Shown here: piece after piece, positions 23,949-33,964 of the stretch | Position numbering within the stretch: position 1 is the stretch's first letter | How the letters are laid out: each line of letters opens with the position of its first letter | Origin: Chloroflexota bacterium | GTDB lineage: Bacteria > Chloroflexota > Anaerolineae > Anaerolineales > UBA4823 | Assembly (NCBI GenBank): GCA_012516075.1 | Contig: JAAYXE010000152.1 | Coordinates: 1-34,819, forward strand | Direction: 5' to 3' | Length of the DNA stretch: 34,819 bases | Program-made: the position numbers and the translations under genes | Notes under the pieces: generated by a model | The model's database searches: none | Seen by the model: only the letters and a program-made list of their open reading frames with translations | Told to the model about the DNA's origin: nothing

Positions 23949-25240
23949 GCTGCGGGGGCCATGCTGGCGGGAAAAGCGGACAACTGTCCGGTGGCCGAGA
24001 GCACGGTTCCCAGGTCGTCGCCGTTGGAAATCCTGCATACGGGGATGTTCATGGCCTGCATCCCCAGCACGATCTCACGGTTGTCGAACGGCCCGCCGAA
24101 GGTGGACGGGTCGAGAAGGACGGCCACGGGGCGCAGGCCGCGGCGCAGCAGCAGATCGGCAGCGTGGATGATCTCGTTGGTCGTCCCGGGGGTGATCAAC
24201 ACCACGGTGCTGCCGCGCGGCAGGTGGCGGGCATGCGCCTCCACCAGGCCCAGCAGGGGCACATCACCTTCCGCGCGCAGCAGGGCCAGGGCCTCGAGAA
24301 TTTTCCCCAGCTGGCGCCCGCCGCGGTCGGAGGGCAGCAGGTGCAGGCTCTTTCCCACCGCCACCAGCCCCACACTGCGGCCTTTACCGATATAGTAGCG
24401 CGCGATCGATGCCGCCGCGCTGACGGCGTACTCCTCTGTCGAAGGCGGCAGGGTGAACTTCGTCCGCGAGCGCCACACATCCAGCGGGTTGAACTCGGTC
24501 TCCGGCTGCGGGAGTGCAGCCTGCACCGAAGCGGCGCCGTCGAGGAAAATCCACACCTCCGCCAGCGGGTCGAGCTCGAACTCTTTGACCATCAGGCGGT
24601 CACGGCGGGCGGTGCTCACCCAGTGGATGCGGTTGATGGGGTCGCCGGTCACATACTCGCGCACTCCGGCGGCATTGGATGTAATCTGCGCGGTGCGCCG
24701 GCGCAGGGCTTCGCCGCCGGGCAGCAGGCCTGCCGGGCTGGGGAAGCTGCGCAGATCGGCCATCATGGGGTAGACCAGCAGCGTCTCCTCGCCGGGGAAG
24801 GTGCGCGTGACGGGGAACAGGCCGAACAGATCCCCCGAGCCCAGCACGGTGGGGCCCAGAGGAAAGACTCCGCGCCGGGTCAGGCGGGTGCGCGCCAGGT
24901 ACGTGCGCGATTCGTTCCCGCCGATCAGGGTGAGTACATGCGAGCCGCGCGAACCCGGCAGGGGCGATTCATCGCGCACCTCGATCCACAGCCGCGGCAG
25001 GCGGCTGGTGTTGGTGATGCGGTAGCGCTCTTCGAACAGCTGCCCCACCTGCGAGCGCAGGCTGCGCGCCGTGCGCTCCACCCGCACCCCGCGCAGCGCC
25101 AGAGCGGACATCAACCAGCTTCCGGCCAGTAATAAGGCCCACAGGTAGCTCAGCCGGAAATAGAGCTGTGAACCGGTGACCGCTCCCGCCAGCAGACTGA
25201 CCGCCAGCAGAAACCAGACCACACGCTGGGCCGAAGCCAC
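23936..25240 (-). CDS. DUF58 domain protein (second copy)
   Basis: The product is 434 aa. Two hydrophobic segments (about 5-22 and 27-50) anchor it, then comes a beta-rich region with 'LRSQVGQLFEERYRITNTSRLPRLWIEVRDESPLPG'. The DUF58 core 'GVREYVTGDPINRIHWVSTARRDRLMVKEFELDP' is near 194-227, followed by a VWA-like C-terminal part. It differs clearly from the first DUF58 copy at 14662-15849, so the duplication is old or the copies have separate origins. The start is GTG at 25240, one base after the MoxR stop, with GAGGT upstream. It should act with the MoxR ATPase encoded just before it. No DUF4129 or transglutaminase gene follows here. Confidence 0.85.
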   Translation of the reverse strand: MASAQRVVWFLLAVSLLAGAVTGSQLYFRLSYLWALLLAGSWLMSALALRGVRVERTARSLRSQVGQLFEERYRITNTSRLPRLWIEVRDESPLPGSRGSHVLTLIGGNESRTYLARTRLTRRGVFPLGPTVLGSGDLFGLFPVTRTFPGEETLLVYPMMADLRSFPSPAGLLPGGEALRRRTAQITSNAAGVREYVTGDPINRIHWVSTARRDRLMVKEFELDPLAEVWIFLDGAASVQAALPQPETEFNPLDVWRSRTKFTLPPSTEEYAVSAAASIARYYIGKGRSVGLVAVGKSLHLLPSDRGGRQLGKILEALALLRAEGDVPLLGLVEAHARHLPRGSTVVLITPGTTNEIIHAADLLLRRGLRPVAVLLDPSTFGGPFDNREIVLGMQAMNIPVCRISNGDDLGTVLSATGQLSAFPASMAPAAAEF

Positions 25241-25241
25241 G

Positions 25242-26225
25242 TTATACCTCTTCTTTCACGCCTTGCGCGGGTTCATACGCCGCCGGGTCGCCGCCGGGGA
25301 CGGGCACACTATTGAGGATCTCATCCACCACCTGGCGAGCGTCCAGGTCGCGCAGACGGGCTCCGGGCCCCAGGATCACCCGGTGGGCCAGGGTGGGCAC
25401 CGCCAGGGCTTTGATATCGTCGGGCAGCACATAATCACGGCCGTGCATGGCAGCGCGCGCCTGCCCGGTGCGGTAGAGCGCCAGGCTGCCGCGCGGACTG
25501 GCGCCCAGGTACACCTCGGGGTGCTCGCGCGTCTGGTGGGTCAGGTCCACGATGTAGCGCTTGACCGCCGGCGAGACGTAGACTTCCTTCACCGCTTCCT
25601 GCATCTGCATCAGCTCGTCCACTTCCACCACCTGCTTTAGCTCGGTGAAGGGGTGGCGGTACTGCTGGCGCTCCAGCACGCTGATCTCGTCGTCGCGCAT
25701 GGGGTAGCCCAGGCGGATGCGCAGCAGAAAACGGTCGACCTGCGCCTCGGGCAGGGGGAAGGTACCTTCGTATTCAATCGGATTTTGAGTGGCCAGCACC
25801 ATGAAGGGGCGCGGCAGGATGTGCGTCACGCCGTCCACGGTCACCTGGCTTTCTTCCATGGCCTCCAGCAGCGCCGCCTGGGTCTTCGGGGTGGCGCGGT
25901 TAATCTCGTCGGCCAGCACGATCTGGGCCATGATCGGCCCGGGACGGAACTCGAACTCGCGGGTTACCTGGTTGAAGATCGAAACGCCGGTCACATCGCT
26001 GGGCAGCATATCGGGCGTGAACTGGATGCGGCTGAACGTGCAGCCCAGGGAGCGCGCCAGGCTGCGAGCCAGCATGGTCTTCCCCACCCCCGGGACGTCC
26101 TCAATTAACAGATGCCCCTGACAGAGAAGGCTGATCACGGCCAGTTCGACCGTCTGGCGCTTTCCCACGATCACCTGCTCAATATTCTTAATGATCCGTT
26201 CAGCGAAGCTCTGTACGTCTGACAT
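25242..26225 (-). CDS. MoxR-family AAA+ ATPase (second copy)
   Basis: The product is 327 aa from ATG 26225. A start at 26237 would add four residues, but GGGAG is well placed for ATG 26225. Walker A GVGKT is at 46-50, Walker B '[22 protein letters not shown]' near 102-123, sensor 1 '[26 protein letters not shown]' near 145-170, and lid motif '[19 protein letters not shown]'. It is a clear paralogue of the MoxR protein encoded at 15868-16836. It forms a two-gene operon with DUF58, where the ATPase probably remodels or activates its DUF58 partner. Confidence 0.93.
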   Translation of the reverse strand: MSDVQSFAERIIKNIEQVIVGKRQTVELAVISLLCQGHLLIEDVPGVGKTMLARSLARSLGCTFSRIQFTPDMLPSDVTGVSIFNQVTREFEFRPGPIMAQIVLADEINRATPKTQAALLEAMEESQVTVDGVTHILPRPFMVLATQNPIEYEGTFPLPEAQVDRFLLRIRLGYPMRDDEISVLERQQYRHPFTELKQVVEVDELMQMQEAVKEVYVSPAVKRYIVDLTHQTREHPEVYLGASPRGSLALYRTGQARAAMHGRDYVLPDDIKALAVPTLAHRVILGPGARLRDLDARQVVDEILNSVPVPGGDPAAYEPAQGVKEEV

Positions 26226-26298
26226 TATCACTCCCATCTATCAGGTTTTTACCGTGCCTGCAAATTTCCCCCGGCACTGCGCCCTGACGGCCGGCGAA

Positions 26299-27435
26299 TT
26301 ATTTCAGGAGAAAGGCATTCAGGGCCAGCCAGAAGACAGTGTAATTAAGCGCTCGTTTTGATTGGCTGCGGCCGGCAAAAAGGAGCAGCGCAAGCACCAG
26401 GCCGCAGGCGAACCGCAGCAGTCCACCCGTTTCGCGGAAAGTCGAGAACGGCAGCATGGCTGTGACCGCTGCGTTCAAGAAACATGCGTATACTATCACA
26501 TTTCTCGAGCCTGAGCGCCAGGATTTGATCGACTGCCACAGGCACCAGACCACCGGCAGCAAGATCGCAGGACCAAAGACCACCAGCATCGCCGCCAGGT
26601 AGACCCGGCTGTATTCACCTATGCGCAGCAGGCCCATGAACGGGATCCACTCAAACGGGGTTGCCATTTCGCCGCCTGAGCCGACCCCCGGCTCTCCAAA
26701 GGCCAGCCACAACCCACCCTGGAAGAGGACGAAAGGCGCCACTGCGAAAAGAGACACACCGGCAGCCTCTTTCCAGCGCCGCTCCGTCAGGTAGGCCAGG
26801 AGCTGGGCAGCAACGAAGACCGCTGTCACCTCACGCGCGAACACAGCCAGCGCATACAGGATCCAGGACAGGCGCTCCCGCCCGCGCTGCTGGGCGAGCA
26901 AAGCGCCGGCAATCAGCCCGTAGGCCAGCGGCTCGGGCAGGTCCAGACGCACGGCCAGCAGGAAGCCCACCCACAGACCGTACACCAGGGAATACCAGCG
27001 GTTCACCCCCCAGCCGGCCAGCAGCTCAGCCACCGCCCACACACCGGCGGTATGCGCCAGGATGACGATCAGGGGAATCGTCCAGGGGATCAGCTGCGGG
27101 TCGCCCAGGGCCAGCAGGCGCGCCGCCAGCGGCAGCAGGATGCGCTGGTAGCGGTAAGCCGGGACGTCCAGGTGGGGCGCTACAGTCCCCGGGTCGGGAC
27201 TGCGGGCGATGTAATACACGAACTGGCCGTCGTAGCCCTCCGTCCCCTGGGGGTTCCCCTCGCTGAAGCGCGTCCCCAGGCGAGCGAGGGCCAGTGGATC
27301 GCCGCCGGCCGTGCCGATGACGGACACGACCAGCAGAATCATGGCCAGCAGGGTCACCGCGGCGGGATGCAGCACCCTTACTCTGCCGGCCGGCAGATCT
27401 GTTTCAACGGTCAGTGGGTGGAATTCTAGCTGCAT
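26299..27435 (-). CDS. Polytopic membrane protein, glycosyltransferase-like (function unproven)
   Basis: The product is 378 aa with about nine to ten hydrophobic segments starting near residue 28. After the first segment comes a conserved external-looking loop 'EGYDGQFVYYIARSPDPG' and 'VPAYRYQRILLPLAARLLALG' (about 70-115). This pattern is seen in membrane proteins linked to cell-surface glycan formation, and an acidic loop after the first helix is reminiscent of GT-C transferases. I cannot name the family with certainty. ATG 27435 is chosen since GGGG sits six bases before it; ATG 27447 is possible. The gene overlaps the end of the preceding YfhO-like gene by 32 bases, so it is the last gene of the same operon. 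Confidence 0.65.
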   Translation of the reverse strand: MQLEFHPLTVETDLPAGRVRVLHPAAVTLLAMILLVVSVIGTAGGDPLALARLGTRFSEGNPQGTEGYDGQFVYYIARSPDPGTVAPHLDVPAYRYQRILLPLAARLLALGDPQLIPWTIPLIVILAHTAGVWAVAELLAGWGVNRWYSLVYGLWVGFLLAVRLDLPEPLAYGLIAGALLAQQRGRERLSWILYALAVFAREVTAVFVAAQLLAYLTERRWKEAAGVSLFAVAPFVLFQGGLWLAFGEPGVGSGGEMATPFEWIPFMGLLRIGEYSRVYLAAMLVVFGPAILLPVVWCLWQSIKSWRSGSRNVIVYACFLNAAVTAMLPFSTFRETGGLLRFACGLVLALLLFAGRSQSKRALNYTVFWLALNAFLLK

Positions 27436-29857
27436 GCGGTGCCCCATCCTTCAGCGGCTGCACACGGGCGAAGACCCACAGGCCCGCGAAGACCAGCCAG
27501 GCGCCCAGGCTGAGTGCCAGCCCCAGGCGAAACGACAGCGGCCGGTAGCTCAGGCTGACCAGATGATCGCCCGCCGGCACCGGCACAGCGCGGAACAGTG
27601 CGTTGGCCGGATAGAGCCCGGCTGAACCAGAATCCACGGCAGCCTGCCAGCCCGGATACCAGGTGTCGGAAATCACCAGCCAGCCGGCGGCGGGCGTGCG
27701 CACGCGAATATGCAGCCGGTTGGGCTCCTGCCGCTCCCAGGAGAGCTCGACGGCTCCCGGAGGTTCGACGCCGCAGCCGGCCTCACCTGCAGGGGTGTAG
27801 CCCTCCAGTATCACTTCGCGCTCAAAGTCCACCCCACCCCCTGCGACCAGATCCAGCGCTTCCCCGGGGTCATCCGCCGGGCGAGCGCAGAACACAAAGC
27901 GCAGGCGCCGGGGATTTTGACCTTCGCGCGGGGAAAAGCGCACCCCAAATTCCCCAGAAGTGCTTACTGTTTCTACCACGCCCACATCCATGAGGTTCAG
28001 CATGGCTTCCTGAACCGGACCGGAAGCCGCTTCCAGGGCTTCTATCCAGCTCGCGTAGCGCCCGGGCAGCAGCGGGTCGAAGTTGTTGGCCGAGGGCAGG
28101 TGATCGAGCACGGCGGCATTAGGCAGCATGGCCGCTCGCAGCAGGTTCCAGTCCTCGCCGGGGTGGAAGGTGTCGAAGCGCAGGAAGCGCTCGAACTTCA
28201 GCTCCTGTTCGTCTTCAGCAGGCAGGTACAGGCGGTGGTCCTGCAGCGCCGCGCGCAGGCTTTCGGCGCCGGGCGCAGCGCCGCGGTACAGGTCGCGTGA
28301 AGTGCTGGGGTTGAGCCCCCAGCCGGCGATGAGCAGATCGGCGCAGAGTACGCCCACAACAGCCAGCCTCCAGCGCCGGGCGGCGAGGGATTCGCTCTCA
28401 GCACCAAGCCGCGGGACGAGCAGAGTCAGCAGCGCGGCCAGCACACCCCACAAGCCCAGCAGCGCAGTGGCGGGGATGAACGTGGCCTGAACGCCCTGCA
28501 GAAGCAGGCCCGCCGCACCAGCGGCCAGCATCAGCCCCAGGGCGGCGATCAGGCCGCGTATCACCCACTGCCGGCGCGAGCCGTACGGGCGGCTCCAGGC
28601 GGATACGCCCAGCCCGGCCAGCAGCGCCAGGGCAAATTCGGCCCAGATCAGGTAGCGCGACGGCGCCTGGAACATGTCGAAGGTGGGCACATGGCGGTAC
28701 AGCCAGGGGAATACGGGAGTATTGCGTCCCAGCGCCAGCAGAAAGGTCAGGCCGAGCAGGGCCAGCAGGAAAGGCGGCAGCCGGCGGCGCAGGTACGCCA
28801 TTTCGTCCGTGCCCGAAAGCGAAGCAGTCGCCTGCCTGCGCCCCCGCAGCCAGGCAGCCAGCGCCCCCAGCGCCAGCAGCAGGGGCAGCAGCCCGATGTA
28901 GATCGCGTCTTCCCAGTAATTGGCGTAGCCCCAGTAATCGCCGTGATCGGGGTTGCCGAAGAAATCGGGGGCCAGCAGGCTGATCAGGCGCCACGGCCAG
29001 AAGGAATAAGACATGGCCAGGTCGTAATCCACGGCCGCGGCGCGCTGCGACTGGAGCAGGTATTCGGCAGTGGGCAGAAGCTGCGCGGCGGCCAGCAGAA
29101 CGGCAAACAGCACCACTGCGCCCAGTCCCAGCCAGGCGCGCCCCAGGCGGGCCAGGCGCGCACGAAGGGTCCCGTCTCCCTGCCAGGCCAGAAAAGCGGT
29201 CCACATGGCAGCCAGCAGGCCGGTGTACCAGGTCGTCTGGGCGTGACCGGCCAGGAGCTGCAGGCTGAACAGGGCCGCCAGCAGCAGGGGCGCCTTCCAG
29301 TCCGGCCGGATGCTCTCACTCGAGCGCGGACCGAACCAGCGGGTCAGCGCCAGCAGGATCCACGGCAGCCAGGAGGCGGCGGAGAGCACCGAGAGGAACC
29401 AGGCCCGGGCCACCAGATACCCGCACAGGCCGAAGGCCAGACCGCTCACGGTCTGGGCCAGCGTGCCGAGCCCCAGGCGGCGCGCCAGGCGCGCCATCCC
29501 CGTGCCGGCCCAGCCCAGATGCAGGGCAGCGCCCAGGGCCATGCCCCAGGTCAGCGCCGGCAGCCCGCCGGCGGTGTCGAGCAGCAGGTAGAGCCAGTTG
29601 GACGGGTAGAACAGTCCGGTCTGGTAGTTGGCCAGCAGCGGTGCACCCATGCCAACCAGCGGGTTCCACAGCGGCAGTTCGCCCGCGCGCAGCGTTTCAG
29701 CCGCGTAGCGCCACCAGGGGGCAAACTGCAGCAGCGGCGTGCCCCAGAACAGCGCCTCGCCCAGAAAGAGCGGGCGTGCAAACAGGATCAGCGGCAGCAG
29801 CCAGACCGGCAGGTAGGGCAGAAAGCGGATTCGTCTCATGGACTTCTGAACGCTCAT
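27404..29857 (-). CDS. YfhO-like large membrane protein (type B, second copy)
   Basis: The product is 817 aa. The N-terminal half and middle hold a dozen or more transmembrane helices. The first external loop reads 'ALFWGTPLLQFAPWWRYAAETLRAGELPLWNPLVGMGAPLLANYQTGLFYP', the pattern of YfhO-family proteins, which are GT-C-fold-like. Residues about 520-770 form an outside domain that ends 'LVISDTWYPGWQAAVD', followed by 'VPAGDHLVSLSYRPLSFRLGLALS', also typical. YfhO proteins are linked to glycosylation of lipoteichoic acid or other envelope polymers in Firmicutes; the role here is inferred. The start ATG overlaps the upstream stop by four bases (ATGA). It resembles the protein encoded at 31658-33964. 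Confidence 0.82.
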   Translation of the reverse strand: MSVQKSMRRIRFLPYLPVWLLPLILFARPLFLGEALFWGTPLLQFAPWWRYAAETLRAGELPLWNPLVGMGAPLLANYQTGLFYPSNWLYLLLDTAGGLPALTWGMALGAALHLGWAGTGMARLARRLGLGTLAQTVSGLAFGLCGYLVARAWFLSVLSAASWLPWILLALTRWFGPRSSESIRPDWKAPLLLAALFSLQLLAGHAQTTWYTGLLAAMWTAFLAWQGDGTLRARLARLGRAWLGLGAVVLFAVLLAAAQLLPTAEYLLQSQRAAAVDYDLAMSYSFWPWRLISLLAPDFFGNPDHGDYWGYANYWEDAIYIGLLPLLLALGALAAWLRGRRQATASLSGTDEMAYLRRRLPPFLLALLGLTFLLALGRNTPVFPWLYRHVPTFDMFQAPSRYLIWAEFALALLAGLGVSAWSRPYGSRRQWVIRGLIAALGLMLAAGAAGLLLQGVQATFIPATALLGLWGVLAALLTLLVPRLGAESESLAARRWRLAVVGVLCADLLIAGWGLNPSTSRDLYRGAAPGAESLRAALQDHRLYLPAEDEQELKFERFLRFDTFHPGEDWNLLRAAMLPNAAVLDHLPSANNFDPLLPGRYASWIEALEAASGPVQEAMLNLMDVGVVETVSTSGEFGVRFSPREGQNPRRLRFVFCARPADDPGEALDLVAGGGVDFEREVILEGYTPAGEAGCGVEPPGAVELSWERQEPNRLHIRVRTPAAGWLVISDTWYPGWQAAVDSGSAGLYPANALFRAVPVPAGDHLVSLSYRPLSFRLGLALSLGAWLVFAGLWVFARVQPLKDGAPHAARIPPTDR

Positions 29858-31581
29858 GGCTGGGTACCAGCGACGGAGAAGATGAAATAACCGCCGGACC
29901 CGTACAGCTGTGTGAGGTAAGGTTCGAGGCGCGGGTCCCAGGCGCCCAAATTCCGTTCGGCAGGGCCCCAGAAGACATAGTGCACATCGTTTTGCTGCAG
30001 AAACGCCAGGCGCTGCTCGTCTGTCAGCGTGGGATCATACACCGCGGCGACCTGCGGGCGCAGGCGTTCCAGGTCGATGCTTTCCGGACCGTGCCCGATG
30101 ACCACCCGCACCGGCGCCCAGGCGGGCAGGGCGTTTCCGGTCTCGTAGGCGGCGAGCACGATCTCCCCCGGCCGGGCATTTTCGGCCAGAAACTCAAAGG
30201 CATGCACCTCATCCACCGGTCGGAACACCGGCGTACCCGGGTTGAGCGCCACCAGGGCCGATCCGGCCAGCAGGAACAGGCTGGAGGGCAGGGTGAACAG
30301 CAGCGGAACCCAGAACAGGCGGTCGAGCAGGGTCTTTTGATTCTGGCCGGAGGCTGGAGAGCGTTCGAGCGCCTTACCGGCCAGCACCACCAGGGCCACC
30401 CACACACCTTCCGGCAGCCGGCGCTGCAGGTTGAAAGGCGCGTAGGCCAGGACGGGCTGCAGCGCGCTCCACACGACAGGCAGGGCCCCCCGGAAGGGCT
30501 GCTGGCGCAGCAGCCGGAGGGCGCCCAGGAAGGCAAACGGCAGCAGAAAACCGTACGCCATCAGGTAGTGCAGCGGGTGCGGCGAAAGAATCAGGTTCTG
30601 CTCCGTCCAGGCGCTCAGGAAGGGATCCAGCCGGAAGGCGATCAGGTTGTACAGCACCAGGGGGGAGGAGACCAGCACGGCCCAGGCGGCGCGCCAGAAA
30701 TGCGCCCACCACGTACCCGTGCTGCCGCCGCGGCGGCGCTGCCAGAGCGTGGCCAGTCCGGTGGAGCCCAGGTGAGCATCCATCACCACCCACCCCACGG
30801 CTACCGTCAGCGGCTGCGCCAGGCCAAGCAGCAGCCAGAAGACGCCAATCCAGACCCCGCTGCGATCGATCCGCAGCGGCCAGAGGGCGGCGGTGTGATT
30901 GACGTGGCGGCTGTGCAGCACGCGCGGCAGGAAACCGCCTGGGACCCCGCCGCCCGTATACGCGACCAGCCCCCACAGCAGCAGGGCGCGCGCCAGGGCC
31001 AGGTGCGGCAGCCCGAACAGGCCCAGGAAGCCAAAGCTCTCCGGAGAGTAGAACTCCAGGGGGGCCGAGCCCAGCAGCTCCTGCCGGCCGAACAGCACGG
31101 GCAGCCAGCCCAGCCCGCCCCCGGCCAGCGCGGCGATCAGGGTCACCCGGCGCAGGCGCTCGTCTTCAATGAATAATGAAATGAAATCGTAGGTGGCCAG
31201 CACGGCCAGGATGCCGGCCGCGATGCGGTACAGGTGATAGAGCAGCGTAAGCTGCAGGTGCTCGGCCGGTGCTGCGGCCAGGCGGCCCAGCAGCAGATAA
31301 GGCAGGAAGGCCAGCGCCCCGCGCTGCTCGACAGCGGTGTATGGGGTGCGGAACAGCCAGGCACCGCGCGCCCCGCTGAGCATCTTGGCGATGTAAGAAT
31401 TGCCGTCCTCCACCCCAAAGACGAAGCCCGTGAACACCCAGCCCTGCCCCGACTGGCTGTATCCCAGGACATAAGGCAGGCTGAGCAGGGTCACCAGGGT
31501 GATGGCGAACCACAGCACCCAGCGGCGAGGGCTAGCAGTTGGGCGGTTTGAACTGCGCAGGGTAAAGGGAATTCTCACCAC
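29854..31581 (-). CDS. Large polytopic membrane protein, type A (function unknown)
   Basis: The product is 575 aa from GTG 31581. The start is chosen by a GGAG site six bases upstream; a GTG at 31605 would add eight residues. It has ten or more hydrophobic segments. The first external loop 'GVEDGNSYIAKMLSGARGAWLFRTPYT' resembles the acidic first loop of GT-C membrane transferases. The C-terminal 120 residues lie outside the membrane and include 'VVIGHGPESIDLERLRPQ' and 'NDVHYVFWGPAERNLGAW'. The C-terminal half is clearly related to the protein encoded from 33961 to the window edge. It sits between two YfhO-like genes in one operon, so a shared role in envelope glycan transfer is likely but unproven. 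Confidence 0.7.
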   Translation of the reverse strand: MVRIPFTLRSSNRPTASPRRWVLWFAITLVTLLSLPYVLGYSQSGQGWVFTGFVFGVEDGNSYIAKMLSGARGAWLFRTPYTAVEQRGALAFLPYLLLGRLAAAPAEHLQLTLLYHLYRIAAGILAVLATYDFISLFIEDERLRRVTLIAALAGGGLGWLPVLFGRQELLGSAPLEFYSPESFGFLGLFGLPHLALARALLLWGLVAYTGGGVPGGFLPRVLHSRHVNHTAALWPLRIDRSGVWIGVFWLLLGLAQPLTVAVGWVVMDAHLGSTGLATLWQRRRGGSTGTWWAHFWRAAWAVLVSSPLVLYNLIAFRLDPFLSAWTEQNLILSPHPLHYLMAYGFLLPFAFLGALRLLRQQPFRGALPVVWSALQPVLAYAPFNLQRRLPEGVWVALVVLAGKALERSPASGQNQKTLLDRLFWVPLLFTLPSSLFLLAGSALVALNPGTPVFRPVDEVHAFEFLAENARPGEIVLAAYETGNALPAWAPVRVVIGHGPESIDLERLRPQVAAVYDPTLTDEQRLAFLQQNDVHYVFWGPAERNLGAWDPRLEPYLTQLYGSGGYFIFSVAGTQP

Positions 31582-31657
31582 GCAGCACTCCAGTAAACTT
31601 CGCACTGACCGGGCTCACGGATCAGCGCGTATAGACGCGAATGATTACGGATTATGG

Positions 31658-33964
31658 CTACCTCTGTTCTGTGCTGTTGACCGGTCTGTCGTTGAAATGC
31701 TGCACCCGCTCTGAATCTGCAGCTTGCAAGATCCGGGCCCGCTCGCCCCGGTTGAGCAGCCCGCTGGCGAGCAGGAGCACTACACCGGCCGCGCCCAGGG
31801 CCAGGCCGGCGTACACGCTGCGCGGCCAGTAAGTGAAGACCACAGAATGGGCGCCAGGTTCAAGGACCAGCGAGCGCAGCAGCCCGTTGAAGGTTTCGAT
31901 CTCCACCGGGCGGCCGTCCACCCGGGCCTGCCAGCCCGGGAAAGCCGTCTCGGAAAGCACCAGGCGCTGGGGGGTAACGGCATCAACCTCTACAGCCAGG
32001 GTGAGCCGGTTTGCCGAACGGCTGAGCACTTCCACACGGCCGGTCTCCGGGGCATTCAGCGGGCCGGCGTCCAGCGGCTGCACCCAGGCGCGCGGCCGCA
32101 CAAGCTGGTTGGCATACAGGCGCGTGCTGCCGGAGACCTCCAGCAGTTCCAGCCCGGGAGCCTGCAGGTCGTATTCGGCCAGCACGTAGCCCACGTTTAG
32201 CAAACCCAGAAGCCCGGTGTCAGGCTCATATCCCTCCCCGGACGGCTCCGGTTCGGTCGATGTGAACGGCGGCAGGGTGACACTGTAGCCGCCCGCCGGT
32301 ATGCCGCTCGCCTTCTCCATGAAGGCGGCGTAAGCGGCGGGCTGCAGAGGGTCCACGCCGCCGGCCAGCTCCAGCCCGTACAGCGCTGCGGTGTGCTGCG
32401 GCATGCTGAACGATGGGGAATAGACGCGAAAAATGCCGGGCTGGGCGGACAGGTATTCCGCCGCCGGCCGTCCCCCGGCAAGCACCTGCTCGGGGGCATG
32501 GCTGCTGAACAGCATACGGTTGTACAGTGAAAGGTCCAGCAGCAGGAGCAGCAGCAGGCCGGCGGCCCAGAACGGCCTCGCCATGCGCCCGGTGGGGCCG
32601 GCCGCGATCCAGACGGCGCCGGCGGCCAGGACAGCACTGCCCCAGGCAAAGGCGCCGGGCAGCTCGCCGGTCAGCAGCCAGATCCCCAGGCTGAACGCCA
32701 GAGCAAAGGCGGGCGGCAGCAGGAGCAGCCTGTACAACCGGCGCCGGGCGGGCGGAGCGAGCGGGGAGGACAGGCGCTGCAGGCTGTAAGCGGCGCACAC
32801 CGCCAGCGCCAGGCCGGTGATGAACAGCGCCCGCGCCGGCACACGCAGCAGGTTGATCCCCGGAAGCCGGGCCAGCCCTTCCATCCCCGGCAGGGCGCTC
32901 CCCAGCGAGAAGACCCGCGAGACCAGGATCACCGCCCACCAGAAGCGGACTGCGCGGCGCACGCTGCGCTCCCCCAGCCCGGCCAGGGCCAGCAGAAGCA
33001 CCACCCCACCCGGGTAGACCACCCACTCGTGGAAGCCTGCAGCGGGGAAGAACAGCCCCAGCAGGTCCGCAGGCGGCAGTGAATAGGCCAGGACGTCCGT
33101 TGCGGACATCTGGCTGCGCGTGGAGAGGGCGCTGTACTCCAGCAGCGGGACTGCCAGCGGGGCCGAGAGCAGCGCTGCCAGCACGGTTTCCAGCAGGATA
33201 TCCACCAGCTTGCGGCGGTTGTACAGGCTGTGCGCCAGCCAGAGCAGCCCGGCGAAGGCCGCCCAGCGCACATCGGCCAGAAAGATCAGCGCCAGGATCA
33301 CCCCCGGCCGGAACAACAGACGAGGCAGAGTCTGGCGAAAAAAAGCAGCCATGCGCGTTCGTCCGCCTGCCGGCACAGGTGCCGCAGGGCTGCCGGCGCC
33401 TGTGCCGGCCCCGTACCGGACCCCGCGCATACTGGCCAGCAGCAGCCAGGGCGTCCAGGGGACAGCGTAGAGCAGGGTCAGGTGACCGGCGCCGTAATGG
33501 GCGTACAGCTTCGGCAGGGCGGCGAACGCCGTCCCGGCGAACAGGGCCGGGATATGCCCCAGCCCGGCGGGGCGCAGCAGGCGGTACAGTCCCCAGCTGC
33601 CCCACAGCAGGTGCAGGACCACCAGCAGGTTGAAGGCGAACGGCAGCGGCAGCACCAGGGCCAGCCAGGCCGGCGGGTACCACAGGCTGGAGAGCGGGTT
33701 GGCCGCGAAGGGTGCGCCTCCCAGGATGGCCGGCGACCAGAGCGGGATTTCTCCCTGCGCCAGGGAGCGGCGCAGAAAGATGGCGTTGGGGTAGTGGCTG
33801 ATGGTCAGGTCGGAGTAAGCAGCTTCAGCTGATGGGTATGGGAAGCCCCCCAGCGCCGGGAGCAGGATCAGAACCGGCAGCAGCAGAGGCGCAGGCGAAT
33901 GCAGCACGGCGGCAGTCACACGCCGCAGGACGGAGGAAAGGTCAGCAGCCATCGCCAGCTTCAA
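31658..33964 (-). CDS. YfhO-like large membrane protein (type B, first copy)
   Basis: The product is 768 aa with many transmembrane helices from residue 25 to about 500. The first outer loop reads 'AYSDLTISHYPNAIFLRRSLAQGEIPLWSPAILGGAPFAANPLSSLWYPP', matching the YfhO pattern. The C-terminal outside domain ends 'LVLSETAFPGWQARVDGRPVEI', then 'LEPGAHSVVFTYWPRSVYAGLALG', with a final helix near 735. The frame opens with TTG at 33964, overlapping the upstream stop (TTGA), with GGAG close before it. ATG 33952 is the alternative start. A stretch near 195-215 is rich in Gly, Ala and Pro and looks like a loop expansion. The two YfhO-like proteins in this operon are paralogues. Confidence 0.82.
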   Translation of the reverse strand: MKLAMAADLSSVLRRVTAAVLHSPAPLLLPVLILLPALGGFPYPSAEAAYSDLTISHYPNAIFLRRSLAQGEIPLWSPAILGGAPFAANPLSSLWYPPAWLALVLPLPFAFNLLVVLHLLWGSWGLYRLLRPAGLGHIPALFAGTAFAALPKLYAHYGAGHLTLLYAVPWTPWLLLASMRGVRYGAGTGAGSPAAPVPAGGRTRMAAFFRQTLPRLLFRPGVILALIFLADVRWAAFAGLLWLAHSLYNRRKLVDILLETVLAALLSAPLAVPLLEYSALSTRSQMSATDVLAYSLPPADLLGLFFPAAGFHEWVVYPGGVVLLLALAGLGERSVRRAVRFWWAVILVSRVFSLGSALPGMEGLARLPGINLLRVPARALFITGLALAVCAAYSLQRLSSPLAPPARRRLYRLLLLPPAFALAFSLGIWLLTGELPGAFAWGSAVLAAGAVWIAAGPTGRMARPFWAAGLLLLLLLDLSLYNRMLFSSHAPEQVLAGGRPAAEYLSAQPGIFRVYSPSFSMPQHTAALYGLELAGGVDPLQPAAYAAFMEKASGIPAGGYSVTLPPFTSTEPEPSGEGYEPDTGLLGLLNVGYVLAEYDLQAPGLELLEVSGSTRLYANQLVRPRAWVQPLDAGPLNAPETGRVEVLSRSANRLTLAVEVDAVTPQRLVLSETAFPGWQARVDGRPVEIETFNGLLRSLVLEPGAHSVVFTYWPRSVYAGLALGAAGVVLLLASGLLNRGERARILQAADSERVQHFNDRPVNSTEQR

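Noticed and set aside
23757..24038. 93-codon minus-strand frame with RWL repeats
   Set aside because: It overlaps the DUF58 gene in a different frame, has no ribosome site and seems to be a by-product of the 48-bp repeat. Kept only as a repeat observation.
29641..31176. 511-codon plus-strand open frame opposite the type A membrane protein
   Set aside because: Gln/Arg/Pro-rich sequence with no recognisable domain, antisense to a coherent membrane protein; a shadow frame.
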